From an uncultured Bacilli bacterium (lineage in GTDB: Bacteria > Bacillota_I > Bacilli_A > RFN20 > CAG-826): 64,000 nucleotides of DNA. The notes below the pieces were generated by a model. It was not told the origin of the DNA. It saw only the letters and a program-made list of their open reading frames with translations, and ran no database searches. Below are positions 7,503 through 15,355 of this stretch, one piece after another. The stretch lies in the NCBI GenBank assembly GCA_944363525.1, contig CALVUF010000001.1, forward strand, positions 1 to 64,000, read 5' to 3'. Each line of letters opens with the position of its first letter. The first letter of the stretch is position 1. The translations under genes and the position numbers were made by a program.

Positions 7503-9769
7503 AGACATTTGCTTTAGCTGGGAACCCCAATTCTGGCAAATCGACCTTGTTCAATTCCTTGACTGGTTCCCGGGCTTATGTTGGGAACTGGCCCGGGGTC
7601 ACGGTCGAAAGAAAGGAGGGGACTTATCTCAATAAGAAGAAAAACCAGGAGGCCAAGATCATCGACCTCCCGGGCATTTATTCTTTGTCCCCTTATTCGC
7701 CTGAGGAAAGAATTGCCCGCGATTATCTTTTATCCGGGGAGCCCGACCTCGTCATCGCCGTCGTCGACTCGACCAACCTCGAACGGAACCTCTATCTGAC
7801 CCTCCAATTATTGGAGATGGATATCCCCGTCGTGGTGGCCCTTAACATGAGCGATGCCCTTGCTAAGCAAGGAAGGAGCATCGACGTCAAAGCCCTCTCC
7901 GATGGGCTCGGGGTCCCGGTCATATCGATATCGGCCCTCCAGTCCCATAACCTCGACGAATTGATGGCTTTGAGTTTGAAGGCCGCCGAGAAGAAACGGG
8001 TTGGTCAGACCGTCTTAAGCCATGAGCTCATCGCCAAGGCCAAGGATATTTACGCCGCCGAAGACGTCCCTTCGCCTTTGTTCCATGCCATCAAGGCCTT
8101 AGAGCAAGACGAAGTCGAGGAGAAAGACCATCCCGAGGCTTATAGGCAAGTGGGGGAATTAAGCGTAGACGATACCCTCTCCTCCACCTTCGCCGATGCC
8201 CGTTATCGTTTCCTTGAACCTTTGGTGAAGAAGTGCCTAAGCGGGAAGGAAACAAAAGCCAAAGAGAAGCTGAGTTTATCGGATAAGATCGATAAGGTCT
8301 TGACCAATAAGTGGGCCGCCCTCCCGATCATGGCCCTTATCATGTTCTTGATCTTCCATATCGTCTTTGGGACCGACTTGCTCTACATCGGGAGCATCTA
8401 TTCGGCCGCGACCGGGAATTCTTTGTTCGCCGAAGGATTCGGCGGGGTCGAGCTCATTATCGACGGGGAGACGTATCAGCCTTTCGCCGATCTCTTCTAT
8501 TCAACCGACGGGGTCAATAACCTCGGCGAGTTCCTCCATATGCTGGCCGGCGATAACGAGACCGGCATCCTGGGCTGTATATCGCTCGGCATTAAGCAGG
8601 GGCTAATCAACATCAATACCCCGACTTGGCTCGTCAATTTCCTTTATGACGGAGTCTTGGGTGGACTAGCGGCCGTCCTCGGCTTTGTGCCCCAGATCAT
8701 GCTCCTCTTCGTCTTTTTCTCTTTCTTGGAGGATTCGGGCTATATGGCCCGGGTCGCCTTCGTCTTAGACCGGATCTTCCGTCATTTCGGGGTCTCGGGG
8801 CGGGCGTTCCTCCCGATGATCATGGGATTTGGCTGCGCCATCCCGGCCATGATCAACACTCGGTCTTTATCCAGTGAGAAAGAGAAGATTAAGACCATCC
8901 GGGTCATCCCCTTCTTCACCTGCGGGGCCAAAGCCGAGTTCTTGGTCATCATCGCCGCGGTCATCGCTGGTATCGTCGGGGTCGATGCGGGTCTTTTCAC
9001 CTTCCTAACCTATGTCTTTGGGGTGGCGGTGGCTTTAATCGCCGTCATCGTTATGACTAAGACCACCTTAAAGGAAGAGGCGCCGCCCTTCATCATGGAA
9101 CTCCCTTCCTACCATCTTCCCCAACCGAAGGCCTTAGCCCTCCATGTCTTAGACAAAGGCGGCCACTTCATCAAGAAAGCCTTCACCATCATCTTTGCCT
9201 CGACCGTCATCATCTGGTTCTTGGCTAACTTCTCTTGGGACTATACCCCCATTTGGACCTTAGAGGGCGAAGCGGCCGAGACCAGCTCGATCCTCTATTC
9301 GCTTGGTAACTTGTTACAACCCTTATTCACCCCGATGGGCTTCGGGGTCCAGGCGGGGGACAATGGCTGGATCTACGCCGTCGCCTCGATCCAAGGGATC
9401 GTGGCCAAGGAGAACGTCGTCGCCACCGCCGAGTCGTTATCGGCCGTCGCCGGGTATGGCTCGTTTGCCGACTTTGCTCTTGCGAGCGGCATCTCGACCG
9501 CCGGCTTGGTCGGGTTCGCCGTCTTCAATATGCTGACCATTCCTTGCTTTGCTTCGGTCGCGACGGCCAAAGGGGAGTTAGGCAGCAAGAAAGCCTATAT
9601 CAATACCCTCTTGTTCTGGCTAGTCACGTCCTATGGCTTAGGGACTCTAGCTTACATCACCTGCGAATGGGTTTGGACCTTAGCCATTACCTTGCCCTGC
9701 CTCGCTGGCTTAATCGTCGGGCTCTACTTCTATAACCGCCCGAAGAAGATCAAGGAGGTGAACGCCTAG
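7499..9769 (+). CDS. feoB: Ferrous iron transporter FeoB
   Basis: The 756-aa membrane protein has an N-terminal G domain and a polytopic membrane domain, and it imports Fe2+. The G motifs are intact: GNPNSGKST (residues 8-16), DLPG (56-59) and NMSD (116-119). The membrane part holds two homologous gate regions around LGFVPQIMLLFVFFSFLEDSGYMARVAF and the later AKENVVATAESL segment, plus the conserved Cys-containing stretches FFTCGAK and LTIPCFASVATAK. Its length is normal for FeoB. Its ATG overlaps the upstream feoA stop, and its TAG shares a base with the next GTG start. Confidence 0.97.
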   Translation: MKTFALAGNPNSGKSTLFNSLTGSRAYVGNWPGVTVERKEGTYLNKKKNQEAKIIDLPGIYSLSPYSPEERIARDYLLSGEPDLVIAVVDSTNLERNLYLTLQLLEMDIPVVVALNMSDALAKQGRSIDVKALSDGLGVPVISISALQSHNLDELMALSLKAAEKKRVGQTVLSHELIAKAKDIYAAEDVPSPLFHAIKALEQDEVEEKDHPEAYRQVGELSVDDTLSSTFADARYRFLEPLVKKCLSGKETKAKEKLSLSDKIDKVLTNKWAALPIMALIMFLIFHIVFGTDLLYIGSIYSAATGNSLFAEGFGGVELIIDGETYQPFADLFYSTDGVNNLGEFLHMLAGDNETGILGCISLGIKQGLININTPTWLVNFLYDGVLGGLAAVLGFVPQIMLLFVFFSFLEDSGYMARVAFVLDRIFRHFGVSGRAFLPMIMGFGCAIPAMINTRSLSSEKEKIKTIRVIPFFTCGAKAEFLVIIAAVIAGIVGVDAGLFTFLTYVFGVAVALIAVIVMTKTTLKEEAPPFIMELPSYHLPQPKALALHVLDKGGHFIKKAFTIIFASTVIIWFLANFSWDYTPIWTLEGEAAETSSILYSLGNLLQPLFTPMGFGVQAGDNGWIYAVASIQGIVAKENVVATAESLSAVAGYGSFADFALASGISTAGLVGFAVFNMLTIPCFASVATAKGELGSKKAYINTLLFWLVTSYGLGTLAYITCEWVWTLAITLPCLAGLIVGLYFYNRPKKIKEVNA

Positions 9770-10005
9770 TGGATTTATCTTGGATCAGCTACGTCCTCTT
9801 GGCCTTGGTCCTCGGTTTCTTCCTCTTTGTCCTTATCAAAGGGATCATCAATAAATACCAGGGGAAGGGCGGCACTTGTTGCTGCTCTTCCTCAAAAGGG
9901 AAGAAGCTGGTCAAGCAGTTCCATAAGCTAAAGAAGCAAGAGGCGAAATGCCCGTATTGTCAAAATGGAGAAAGCCACCTTAATAAGGGCGATGCTCTCG
10001 ATTAA
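9769..10005 (+). CDS. FeoB-associated Cys-rich membrane protein
   Basis: This 78-aa protein has a single N-terminal transmembrane helix, followed by a Gly/Lys linker with a CCC cluster (GGTCCCSSSKG) and a CPYC motif near the C terminus. This matches the small Cys-rich proteins encoded after feoB in many Bacillota, thought to assist FeoB or handle iron at the membrane. It uses a GTG start that shares one base with the feoB stop codon. Confidence 0.85.
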   Translation: MDLSWISYVLLALVLGFFLFVLIKGIINKYQGKGGTCCCSSSKGKKLVKQFHKLKKQEAKCPYCQNGESHLNKGDALD

Positions 10006-10312
10006 GCCCAACCTTGATAAGCGGGGCTATTTCACCAGTAAGTCCTTGGCTTATTCGCTTAAAGTCTCAAAAGCCCGGACCTCGGTCATCGTCTCCTCCC
10101 TAATCGCGGAAGGCTATTGCGCCAAAGCCGGGACCCGGGATCTGATCTTGACGGAGAAAGGGTCAGCCAAAATGGCGGAGATCGAAGAGGATTTGACTAA
10201 ACTCAGCCTAGCCCTCGATTCCCTTTCCCTTCCCCAAAAGAAAGAAGTGAGCGGCTTACTTTACACCTATGGGTCAATGAGGATCCTTGAGCAATTGCTT
10301 AAAGGAAAATGA
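9965..10312 (+). CDS. Small winged-helix DNA-binding protein at the end of the feo operon
   Basis: The product is a 115-aa protein with a MarR/DtxR-like helix-turn-helix: SLAYSLKVSKARTSVIVSSLIAEGYC, then a wing TRDLILTEKGSAKMAEI, then a helical tail. It overlaps the previous gene by 41 nt. A later ATG at 9992 is an alternative start that would shorten the overlap. Its position at the end of feoAAB suggests an iron-responsive repressor or a FeoC-like accessory protein. No metal ligands are obvious, so the role is inferred from context. Confidence 0.7.
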   Translation: MEKATLIRAMLSIKPNLDKRGYFTSKSLAYSLKVSKARTSVIVSSLIAEGYCAKAGTRDLILTEKGSAKMAEIEEDLTKLSLALDSLSLPQKKEVSGLLYTYGSMRILEQLLKGK

Positions 10313-10321
10313 AAGTTGGTC

Positions 10322-10327
10322 TATAAT
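10322..10327 (+). promoter_or_regulatory. -10 box of the tRNA-Arg gene
   Basis: A consensus TATAAT lies 8 nt before the tRNA 5' end. No good -35 is seen at the right distance. Confidence 0.5.
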
Positions 10328-10335
10328 CTAGCGGC

Positions 10336-10412
10336 GCGCCGGTAGCGCAACTGGATAGAGCACCAGACTTCGAATCTGGGGGTTACGGGTTCGAGTCCTG
10401 TCCGGCGCGCCA
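10336..10412 (+). tRNA. tRNA-Arg (anticodon TCG)
   Basis: The 77-nt cloverleaf has the acceptor stem GCGCCGG / CCGGCGC, a D arm GCGC / GAGC, the anticodon stem CCAGA / TCTGG around loop CTTCGAA (anticodon TCG), a T arm ACGGG / CCTGT with loop TTCGAGT, discriminator G and an encoded CCA end. It should read CGA and other CGN codons. Confidence 0.95.
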
Positions 10413-10427
10413 TTAACAAGGTAAAAG

Positions 10428-10449
10428 CGCCCGAGCAATCGGGCGTTTT
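10428..10449 (+). terminator. Terminator after tRNA-Arg
   Basis: The stem CGCCCGA / TCGGGCG with a 4-nt loop and a TTTT tail lies 15 nt after the tRNA. I see nothing convincing between it and 10680. Confidence 0.8.
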
Positions 10450-10693
10450 CTTTATCCAATCATGAATCCATGTTCTTGGGTATCGGTTTTGAAGCCCCCT
10501 ATTCCAAAGAGGCGATTTGTTGGCTTTGGGCAGCTGTTAAAAGGCGTTTCCATAGCTTTGACCCAGGGGATTATCACCCTTTGGTGCAGGGATTCTTGGC
10601 TTCGGCGGTTTGCCAAATTTAACGTTTGTTTCTAGAATATTCCTATCCGGATGTCTAGCCAAGGCATCACTAAAAAGCAGAAGGAGAAGGGAA

Positions 10694-11224
10694 ATGATCG
10701 ATATCGGCGATGAAACCGCGATTGATGGCCTTCAATATAAGGTCTTGAAGCTGCTTGGCCATGGCAAAGGCGGCTATTCTTATTTATCGACGGCTGATAA
10801 CCGACAATATGTTTTGAAGCAGATCCACCATGAGCCTTGCTCTTACTATAATTTCGGCAACAAGATCGAAGCCGAGCTGCATGACTACCAACGGCTGTCG
10901 CAGACGGGGATCCGGATTCCGAAGATGATCGCGGTCGATAAGGAAAAAGAAGTGATCGTCAAAGAGTATATCGATGGCCCGGTTCTCTCTGAACTTATCA
11001 AATCCCATCAAGAGGTGGATGCCTACATCGAGCAGATGAAGGCGATGCTCCCGGCCATCTATGGCGCTGGGCTCAACATCGACTACTATCCGACGAACTT
11101 CATCGTCAATAAGCAAGACGGCCTGCTTTATTACATCGACTATGAATGTAACCTCTATGATCCGAAGTGGGATTTCGAGCATTGGGGAATTAATTACTGG
11201 AATGGCCAAGAGGCTATAAATTAG
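10694..11224 (+). CDS. Small protein kinase-fold protein
   Basis: This 176-aa minimal kinase-like protein has the key elements in order: a Gly-rich loop GHGKGG (22-27), the ATP-binding Lys in YVLK (K42), a catalytic loop NIDYYPTN (D130, N135) and a metal-binding IDYE (D149). The layout fits the RIO/aminoglycoside-phosphotransferase branch rather than classical Ser/Thr kinases. The substrate is unknown. ATG 10694 is preceded by AAGGAGAAGGG, so the 28 upstream in-frame codons are not included. It sits just downstream of the tRNA at the edge of accessory DNA and has no obvious partner. Confidence 0.7.
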   Translation: MIDIGDETAIDGLQYKVLKLLGHGKGGYSYLSTADNRQYVLKQIHHEPCSYYNFGNKIEAELHDYQRLSQTGIRIPKMIAVDKEKEVIVKEYIDGPVLSELIKSHQEVDAYIEQMKAMLPAIYGAGLNIDYYPTNFIVNKQDGLLYYIDYECNLYDPKWDFEHWGINYWNGQEAIN

Positions 11225-11977
11225 ATATCGAGACAATAGGCGTCGGCGAGCGCTTGCGGTCATCTTTTTCTAAAGTTAATCAAGGGGACGCGGTTTCCGC
11301 TGAAATAGAAGTGGCTATTAATCGTATTAATTCGGTTAATGCCAAACTTGTTTTTAAACCTAGGTATAAACAAGTTGAAGGGATAACCGATGAAAAGACC
11401 AATGATATCCCCATCATCCGCGAAGTCCTGCAATAAGCGATACATAACTCCGCTGCCAATTGGGGGTCTCGATGGAGACGCCGAACAATCGGAAGTTCTC
11501 CCAAAGCGGCATGTGGGAATCCCAAAACATGGGGAAGATGTATTTGTCCGGGGCTTTCGGTGGTAATCCCTTTATACAAGTCCGTCGATTAATGCATTTA
11601 AAGAGCAAAACCAACTCGAACTGCGGGGGCTACTCAAGGGTCACCATGGGTATAACTTCCCTTTCCCGTATATTTTCCATGCCATTTTGCCTAAAGGGTA
11701 TGACCAAAAAAGGGGGGGAGAGCCCGACGGACTGCTATTTATCCTGCTTACGGCAGGCGGAAAGGATGAACTTCCGTAACTTAGCCTTCTGTTCCATCTC
11801 GACCGGGGTCTAAGGGAGGAGGCGGCGCCTTTGGCTCTTTAATTGACCAGGGAATACCTCAAGATCAGTTCCTTGGAATTGGCAGTCTTCGTCGCCTATA
11901 GCGATTATAACGCCCGGGTTTATGGTGATTCGCTACGTTATTTAGAGGAAAAGGAATGGTTTTTGCAGGAAAAATGA
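11225..11977 (+). pseudogene. Decayed gene of unknown family
   Basis: Protein-like sequence is broken by stops and at least one frameshift. From about 11470 one frame gives coherent segments (ELRGLLKGHHGYNFPFPYIF, then LTREYLKISSLELAVFVAY and RYLEEKEWFLQEK) interrupted by in-frame stops. The last stop is TGA 11975-11977. A piece at 11254-11436 in another frame (SAEIEVAINRINSVNAKLVF) may be the N-terminal part. I could not identify the family. The 77-bp repeat begins three bases after its stop codon. Confidence 0.5.
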
Positions 11978-11979
11978 GG

Positions 11980-12056
11980 TACTTCACACTGAGTGAAGTG
12001 AAGTGTGAAGTAAGAGTGAAGTAAAACTTCATTCTGAAATTTTAAGAGTGAAGTAA
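11980..12056. repeat. 77-bp direct repeat, copy 1, upstream of AlbA_2 gene
   Basis: It is built of GTGAAGT / ACTTCAC units. It contains the inverted repeat ACTTCAC-N5-GTGAAGT and the palindrome TGAAGT-AAA-ACTTCA (12017-12031), and it ends inside a second copy of that palindrome (12049-12063). It matches 13589-13665 at 76 of 77 positions. The second palindrome overlaps the -35 of the downstream gene, so an operator role is likely. Confidence 0.9.
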
Positions 12057-12059
12057 AAC

Positions 12060-12088
12060 TTCATTGCGGATTAAAATCGGCATATAAT
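12060..12088 (+). promoter_or_regulatory. Promoter of AlbA_2 gene, -35 embedded in a palindrome
   Basis: TTCATT (12060-12065), a 17-nt spacer and a consensus TATAAT (12083-12088). The -35 is part of the TGAAGT-AAA-ACTTCA palindrome, which suggests repression by a protein bound there, perhaps the gene product itself. Confidence 0.5.
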
Positions 12089-12118
12089 TAAGCGCGAAAG
12101 GAACTGTTTTCAGCAAGT

Positions 12119-13585
12119 ATGGTCATTCAAGAATTGGTGCCGGGGGTTAACCTGGAAGATTACACAACCGAGTTTAAGGCGCGGATTGCCGAGGGCCCTT
12201 CGGCCAAAAGCGGCGAAAGGCTAGAAAATACCTGGTTAAAGACCATTGTCGCCTTTGCCAATTCCGGCCCTGGCGATCTTTACATTGGGGTCGACGATAA
12301 GACCCACGAAATTCAGTCCCTTAGTCACGAAGAGGCCGACACCATTCATTTGATGATCCAACGCTTATCTCAAGAACGGATTACCCCAGAACCTCATATT
12401 GTTTATTCGGCTATACCCGTTCCCTCGACCCAACCGACCCGTTATGTTTTGAAAGTCCATGTCGAGAAATCCACGTTTCCTTTGGTGAGCCTTAAAGAAG
12501 GCAATGCCCGGTCCATCTATTTCCGCGACTTCGGCCGCGATTCCTTGGCGACCCCGGAGCAGATGGTCGAGATGGTGCATCAAAGCTCATATGTCTCCTA
12601 TGATGACCGTTATCTTGAGATTAAATACCGGAAAGAAGATTTCCGCGCTTTCAACGAATATTATGCCAAAGTCCGGGGCGAGGAATTGAGGGAGAAGACG
12701 TTGATGGGGAAGAACCTTATCGACAAAGAGGGACATCTATCGGTTGGCTTTGATATGTTCAGGGATGATTACCAAAGCCCAAAAACATTGGTTGAGTGTA
12801 CTTGGTTCCGCGGGTACGATGCCGGCGACAGCGTTTTCCTCGCCTCGAAGCGAATCCAAGGCAATCTGCTTTATGAGTTTCAGCAAATTGCCGAGTTCAT
12901 TAAGTCGCGGACGGCCAACGGGATTGAAAAAAGCGGACTTACCCGTATTGATTACGTCGCTTATCCCGACGAGGCTTTGAATGAAGCAATCGCCAATGCC
13001 TTGGGCCATCGGAACTATTTCATCAATGGATCGCAGATCTCAATAAACGTTTTCAAAGATCGGGCGGAATTCATCTCTCCTGGCGATTTGATAGGCCAAT
13101 CGCGTGAACTCCATCAATTCAAAGATCTCGGCTCTTTGCCGCCAGTTAGGCGAAACGATCTAATCTGCGAGGCGTTCTGCTTATTGAGGCTGATGGACCG
13201 GTTGGGGACGGGGTTCGATAAGATCCTCGACGTCTATCGTCCATATGGAGATAAATTCGCCCCCTTCGTCAATTCGGGCAACCAGTCTTTTTGTCTAACT
13301 TTGCCTGACCTAACCCATGAGAACGGGCTCTATGCCTATAATGATGAGCCAGCGATCGAACTGAACCCGTCGGTGAAAGGGAAATACGATAGTATCATCC
13401 TTTCGTATTGCTATAAACAGGCGCGGACCGCCAAGGAAATCGCTGAACGAATCGGCATCGGCCCAACTTCCTATTTTAGAGATAACATCTTGGGCCGGTT
13501 GGTCAATGAGGGATATTTGCTTAAAATCGAGTCAGAGTATCCCGCCAAGTTCTACGCCAATCGGACTAAGGTAACGCTGAAATAG
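12119..13585 (+). CDS. AlbA_2 (Schlafen-type) / HATPase regulator, copy A
   Basis: The 488-aa protein has an N-terminal AlbA_2 domain (EFKARI, then WLKTIVAFANSGPGDLYIGV), a central segment, and a RecG-like HATPase_c_4 region from about residue 283 (NEAIANALGHRNYFINGSQI, EFISPGDL, RLMDRLGTGFDKI). A C-terminal winged helix follows (TAKEIAERIGIGPTSYFRD). This architecture is usually annotated as an ATP-binding or RNA/DNA-binding putative transcriptional regulator. It is a full-length paralogue of the gene at 48477-49952 and lies between two almost identical 77-bp repeats. There is no good Shine-Dalgarno at ATG 12119; AAAGGA is about 17 nt away. Confidence 0.85.
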   Translation: MVIQELVPGVNLEDYTTEFKARIAEGPSAKSGERLENTWLKTIVAFANSGPGDLYIGVDDKTHEIQSLSHEEADTIHLMIQRLSQERITPEPHIVYSAIPVPSTQPTRYVLKVHVEKSTFPLVSLKEGNARSIYFRDFGRDSLATPEQMVEMVHQSSYVSYDDRYLEIKYRKEDFRAFNEYYAKVRGEELREKTLMGKNLIDKEGHLSVGFDMFRDDYQSPKTLVECTWFRGYDAGDSVFLASKRIQGNLLYEFQQIAEFIKSRTANGIEKSGLTRIDYVAYPDEALNEAIANALGHRNYFINGSQISINVFKDRAEFISPGDLIGQSRELHQFKDLGSLPPVRRNDLICEAFCLLRLMDRLGTGFDKILDVYRPYGDKFAPFVNSGNQSFCLTLPDLTHENGLYAYNDEPAIELNPSVKGKYDSIILSYCYKQARTAKEIAERIGIGPTSYFRDNILGRLVNEGYLLKIESEYPAKFYANRTKVTLK

Positions 13586-13588
13586 GAC

Positions 13589-13665
13589 TACTTCACACTG
13601 AGTGAAGTGAAGTGTGAAGTAAGAGTGAAGTAAAACTTCATTCTGAAATTTAAAGAGTGAAGTAA
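13589..13665. repeat. 77-bp direct repeat, copy 2, downstream of AlbA_2 gene
   Basis: It is identical to 11980-12056 except for one base and begins three bases after the stop codon of the AlbA_2 gene. No gene starts close downstream, so this copy is not an ordinary promoter operator. Confidence 0.9.
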
Positions 13666-13777
13666 CACCAATCCTCATCAAGTTAGAGGCCAGTAGGTGA
13701 TAGGAGATCAGTCCCATAAGAAAGCAGGGTGTCCGAGGTGAAAACATCGAGAATCCAGCATGGGGATTAACCGGTTT

Positions 13778-13931
13778 CCAAAAACCGGAATGAAAGGCCA
13801 TCAAAAACCGGAAGCATGATTGATTATAGGCTAGTTTTCATCGATATGATTAATGTATATATTCGATAAAATCTATCTAATTTGGCAAAATCATCAAAAA
13901 TCGGAATGGAACGCCATCAGAAACCGGAATG
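13778..13931. repeat. Paired CCGGAATG repeats upstream of a DUF4143-type ATPase
   Basis: Two imperfect 36-bp copies lie at 13778-13814 and 13893-13931. Each contains two AAA(C/T)CGGAA motifs spaced 23 bp apart around GCCATCA. A short inverted repeat CCGGTTT / AAACCGG overlaps the first copy. The region 13666-14026 holds no other gene. The repeats lie just upstream of a TATAAT at 13976-13981. Confidence 0.75.
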
Positions 13932-13975
13932 ACCGATAAACCTATATAAACATTCATATTCAAAACTATTTAACA

Positions 13976-13981
13976 TATAAT
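13976..13981 (+). promoter_or_regulatory. -10 box of the ATPase gene
   Basis: TATAAT lies between the repeats and the coding frame. Transcription would start near 13988, which coincides with an in-frame ATT. Confidence 0.45.
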
Positions 13982-14026
13982 TAGTTTATTAACGTTGAAT
14001 ACCGACCGCGTTTAGCCGAGAAGACC

Positions 14027-15274
14027 TTGACGAGGAAACTGAGAACATCGGGGTGCGTCTTGCTTCAGGGACCGAGGCAAGTAGGCAAGCAAACCTTCGT
14101 CCGGCAATTCGTCAAATCCCAATTTCTTTTGGATTCCCCTAATGCGATGGCCCTTGCCCAAGCCGATCCCCGATCCGTGCTTAAAGGCGAGGCCCCTCGG
14201 TTGATCGGCGAATGGCAAAAAGCACCCGACATTTGGAATCATATCAAGGCTACGTTGGATGATGATTTCCAGTTTGGCCGATTCATCCTAACTGGCAGCA
14301 CGACCCCGGTTGATCCTAAGTGCATTCTCCATTCTGGGACGGGGCGCTTCTCGCGGATGACCCTCTATCCCTTTTCGCTTTTCGAATCGGGCGAATCGAA
14401 TGGGCATGTCTCACTCGGGTCGCTATTGGAGTCTCCGCATATCGAGCCGTTGCTGGCGGCTGATAACCATATTGTATTGAAGGATATCGCCTATCTTATT
14501 TGCCGGGGCGGCTGGCCGTTATCGCTCTTGACGGAGAAGGAGGACGCCATCGACGTGACGAGGAATTACTACGATGGGCTCTTCGTCGCCGAGGATGAAA
14601 ACGATGAATACTCCGATTTCTTCAAAAGCAAAGATGTCGATCTGCTGGAGATAATCCTCAAAGGCTTCGCCCGCAATATCTCGACTCCGGCGAAGAAAAG
14701 CCGAATGATCGCCTCGATTTTGGAGTCCGGCCGGCGAAGCACCTTAGACGAGAAGACGTGCGACGCGTATTACAAGACGTTGAAGGATCTGTTCATCGTT
14801 TATGAATTGCTTCCTTGGAACGCCAATATCCGTTCCTCGGTGATGATCCGCCAATCCCCGGTTTATCACTTCTTCGATCCGTCGATTGCCGCCGCATCCC
14901 TCCGCCTTTCGCCGGCCCGCTTGGTGAAGGATCTGCACTCGCTCGGACTATTCTTTGAGGACTTGGCGATCCGAGACTTGACCATCTATGCCGAAGCCAT
15001 TGGGGCCGACGTCTCTTATTACCGGGATTCCAGCGGGCTAGAGGTTGATGCCATTGTCACTTTTCCTGACGGGGATTACGGCGCGGTCGAGATCAAGGTC
15101 GCCGGGGATGATTCCCTGACTCGAGGCCGGAAATCGCTTTTATCATTTGAAAAGAAGATGAGGGAAAACGGCAATCCGACCCCCGCCTTCAAAATGATTT
15201 TGACTAGCCATGGGGCCTGTTACCAAGGGGCGGACGGAATCTATGTGGTGCCCATCAATTGCCTGCGGCCTTGA
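14027..15274 (+). CDS. DUF4143-type AAA ATPase (COG1373-like), probably ATPase-deficient
   Basis: The protein is 415 aa from TTG 14027. Homology of the N terminus (YRPRLAEKTL in frame from 14000) suggests the true start is upstream, but the only candidate before the stop at 13982 is ATT 13988. Residues 15-23 read GPRQVGKQT, where the usual Ser/Thr after Lys is Gln. The Walker B region reads LIGEWQKAP, where family members have LIDEWQ. The C-terminal half has the DUF4143 nuclease-like fold (GLEVDAIVTFPDGDYGAVEIK). ATP hydrolysis is doubtful. These ATPases are widespread accessory genes of unclear function. Confidence 0.8.
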   Translation: MTRKLRTSGCVLLQGPRQVGKQTFVRQFVKSQFLLDSPNAMALAQADPRSVLKGEAPRLIGEWQKAPDIWNHIKATLDDDFQFGRFILTGSTTPVDPKCILHSGTGRFSRMTLYPFSLFESGESNGHVSLGSLLESPHIEPLLAADNHIVLKDIAYLICRGGWPLSLLTEKEDAIDVTRNYYDGLFVAEDENDEYSDFFKSKDVDLLEIILKGFARNISTPAKKSRMIASILESGRRSTLDEKTCDAYYKTLKDLFIVYELLPWNANIRSSVMIRQSPVYHFFDPSIAAASLRLSPARLVKDLHSLGLFFEDLAIRDLTIYAEAIGADVSYYRDSSGLEVDAIVTFPDGDYGAVEIKVAGDDSLTRGRKSLLSFEKKMRENGNPTPAFKMILTSHGACYQGADGIYVVPINCLRP

Positions 15275-15355
15275 AGGCAAGGCGTTTCCCTAAGGCGAGC
15301 AATTTGATTCGCGGAATTCCTGGTTTTCTGATTTGGGTCTGCAATTTAAGAGAGT

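Noticed and set aside
10336-10412. tRNA as an attachment site of an integrative element
   Set aside because: I found no repeat of the tRNA 3' end in the window and no integrase gene.
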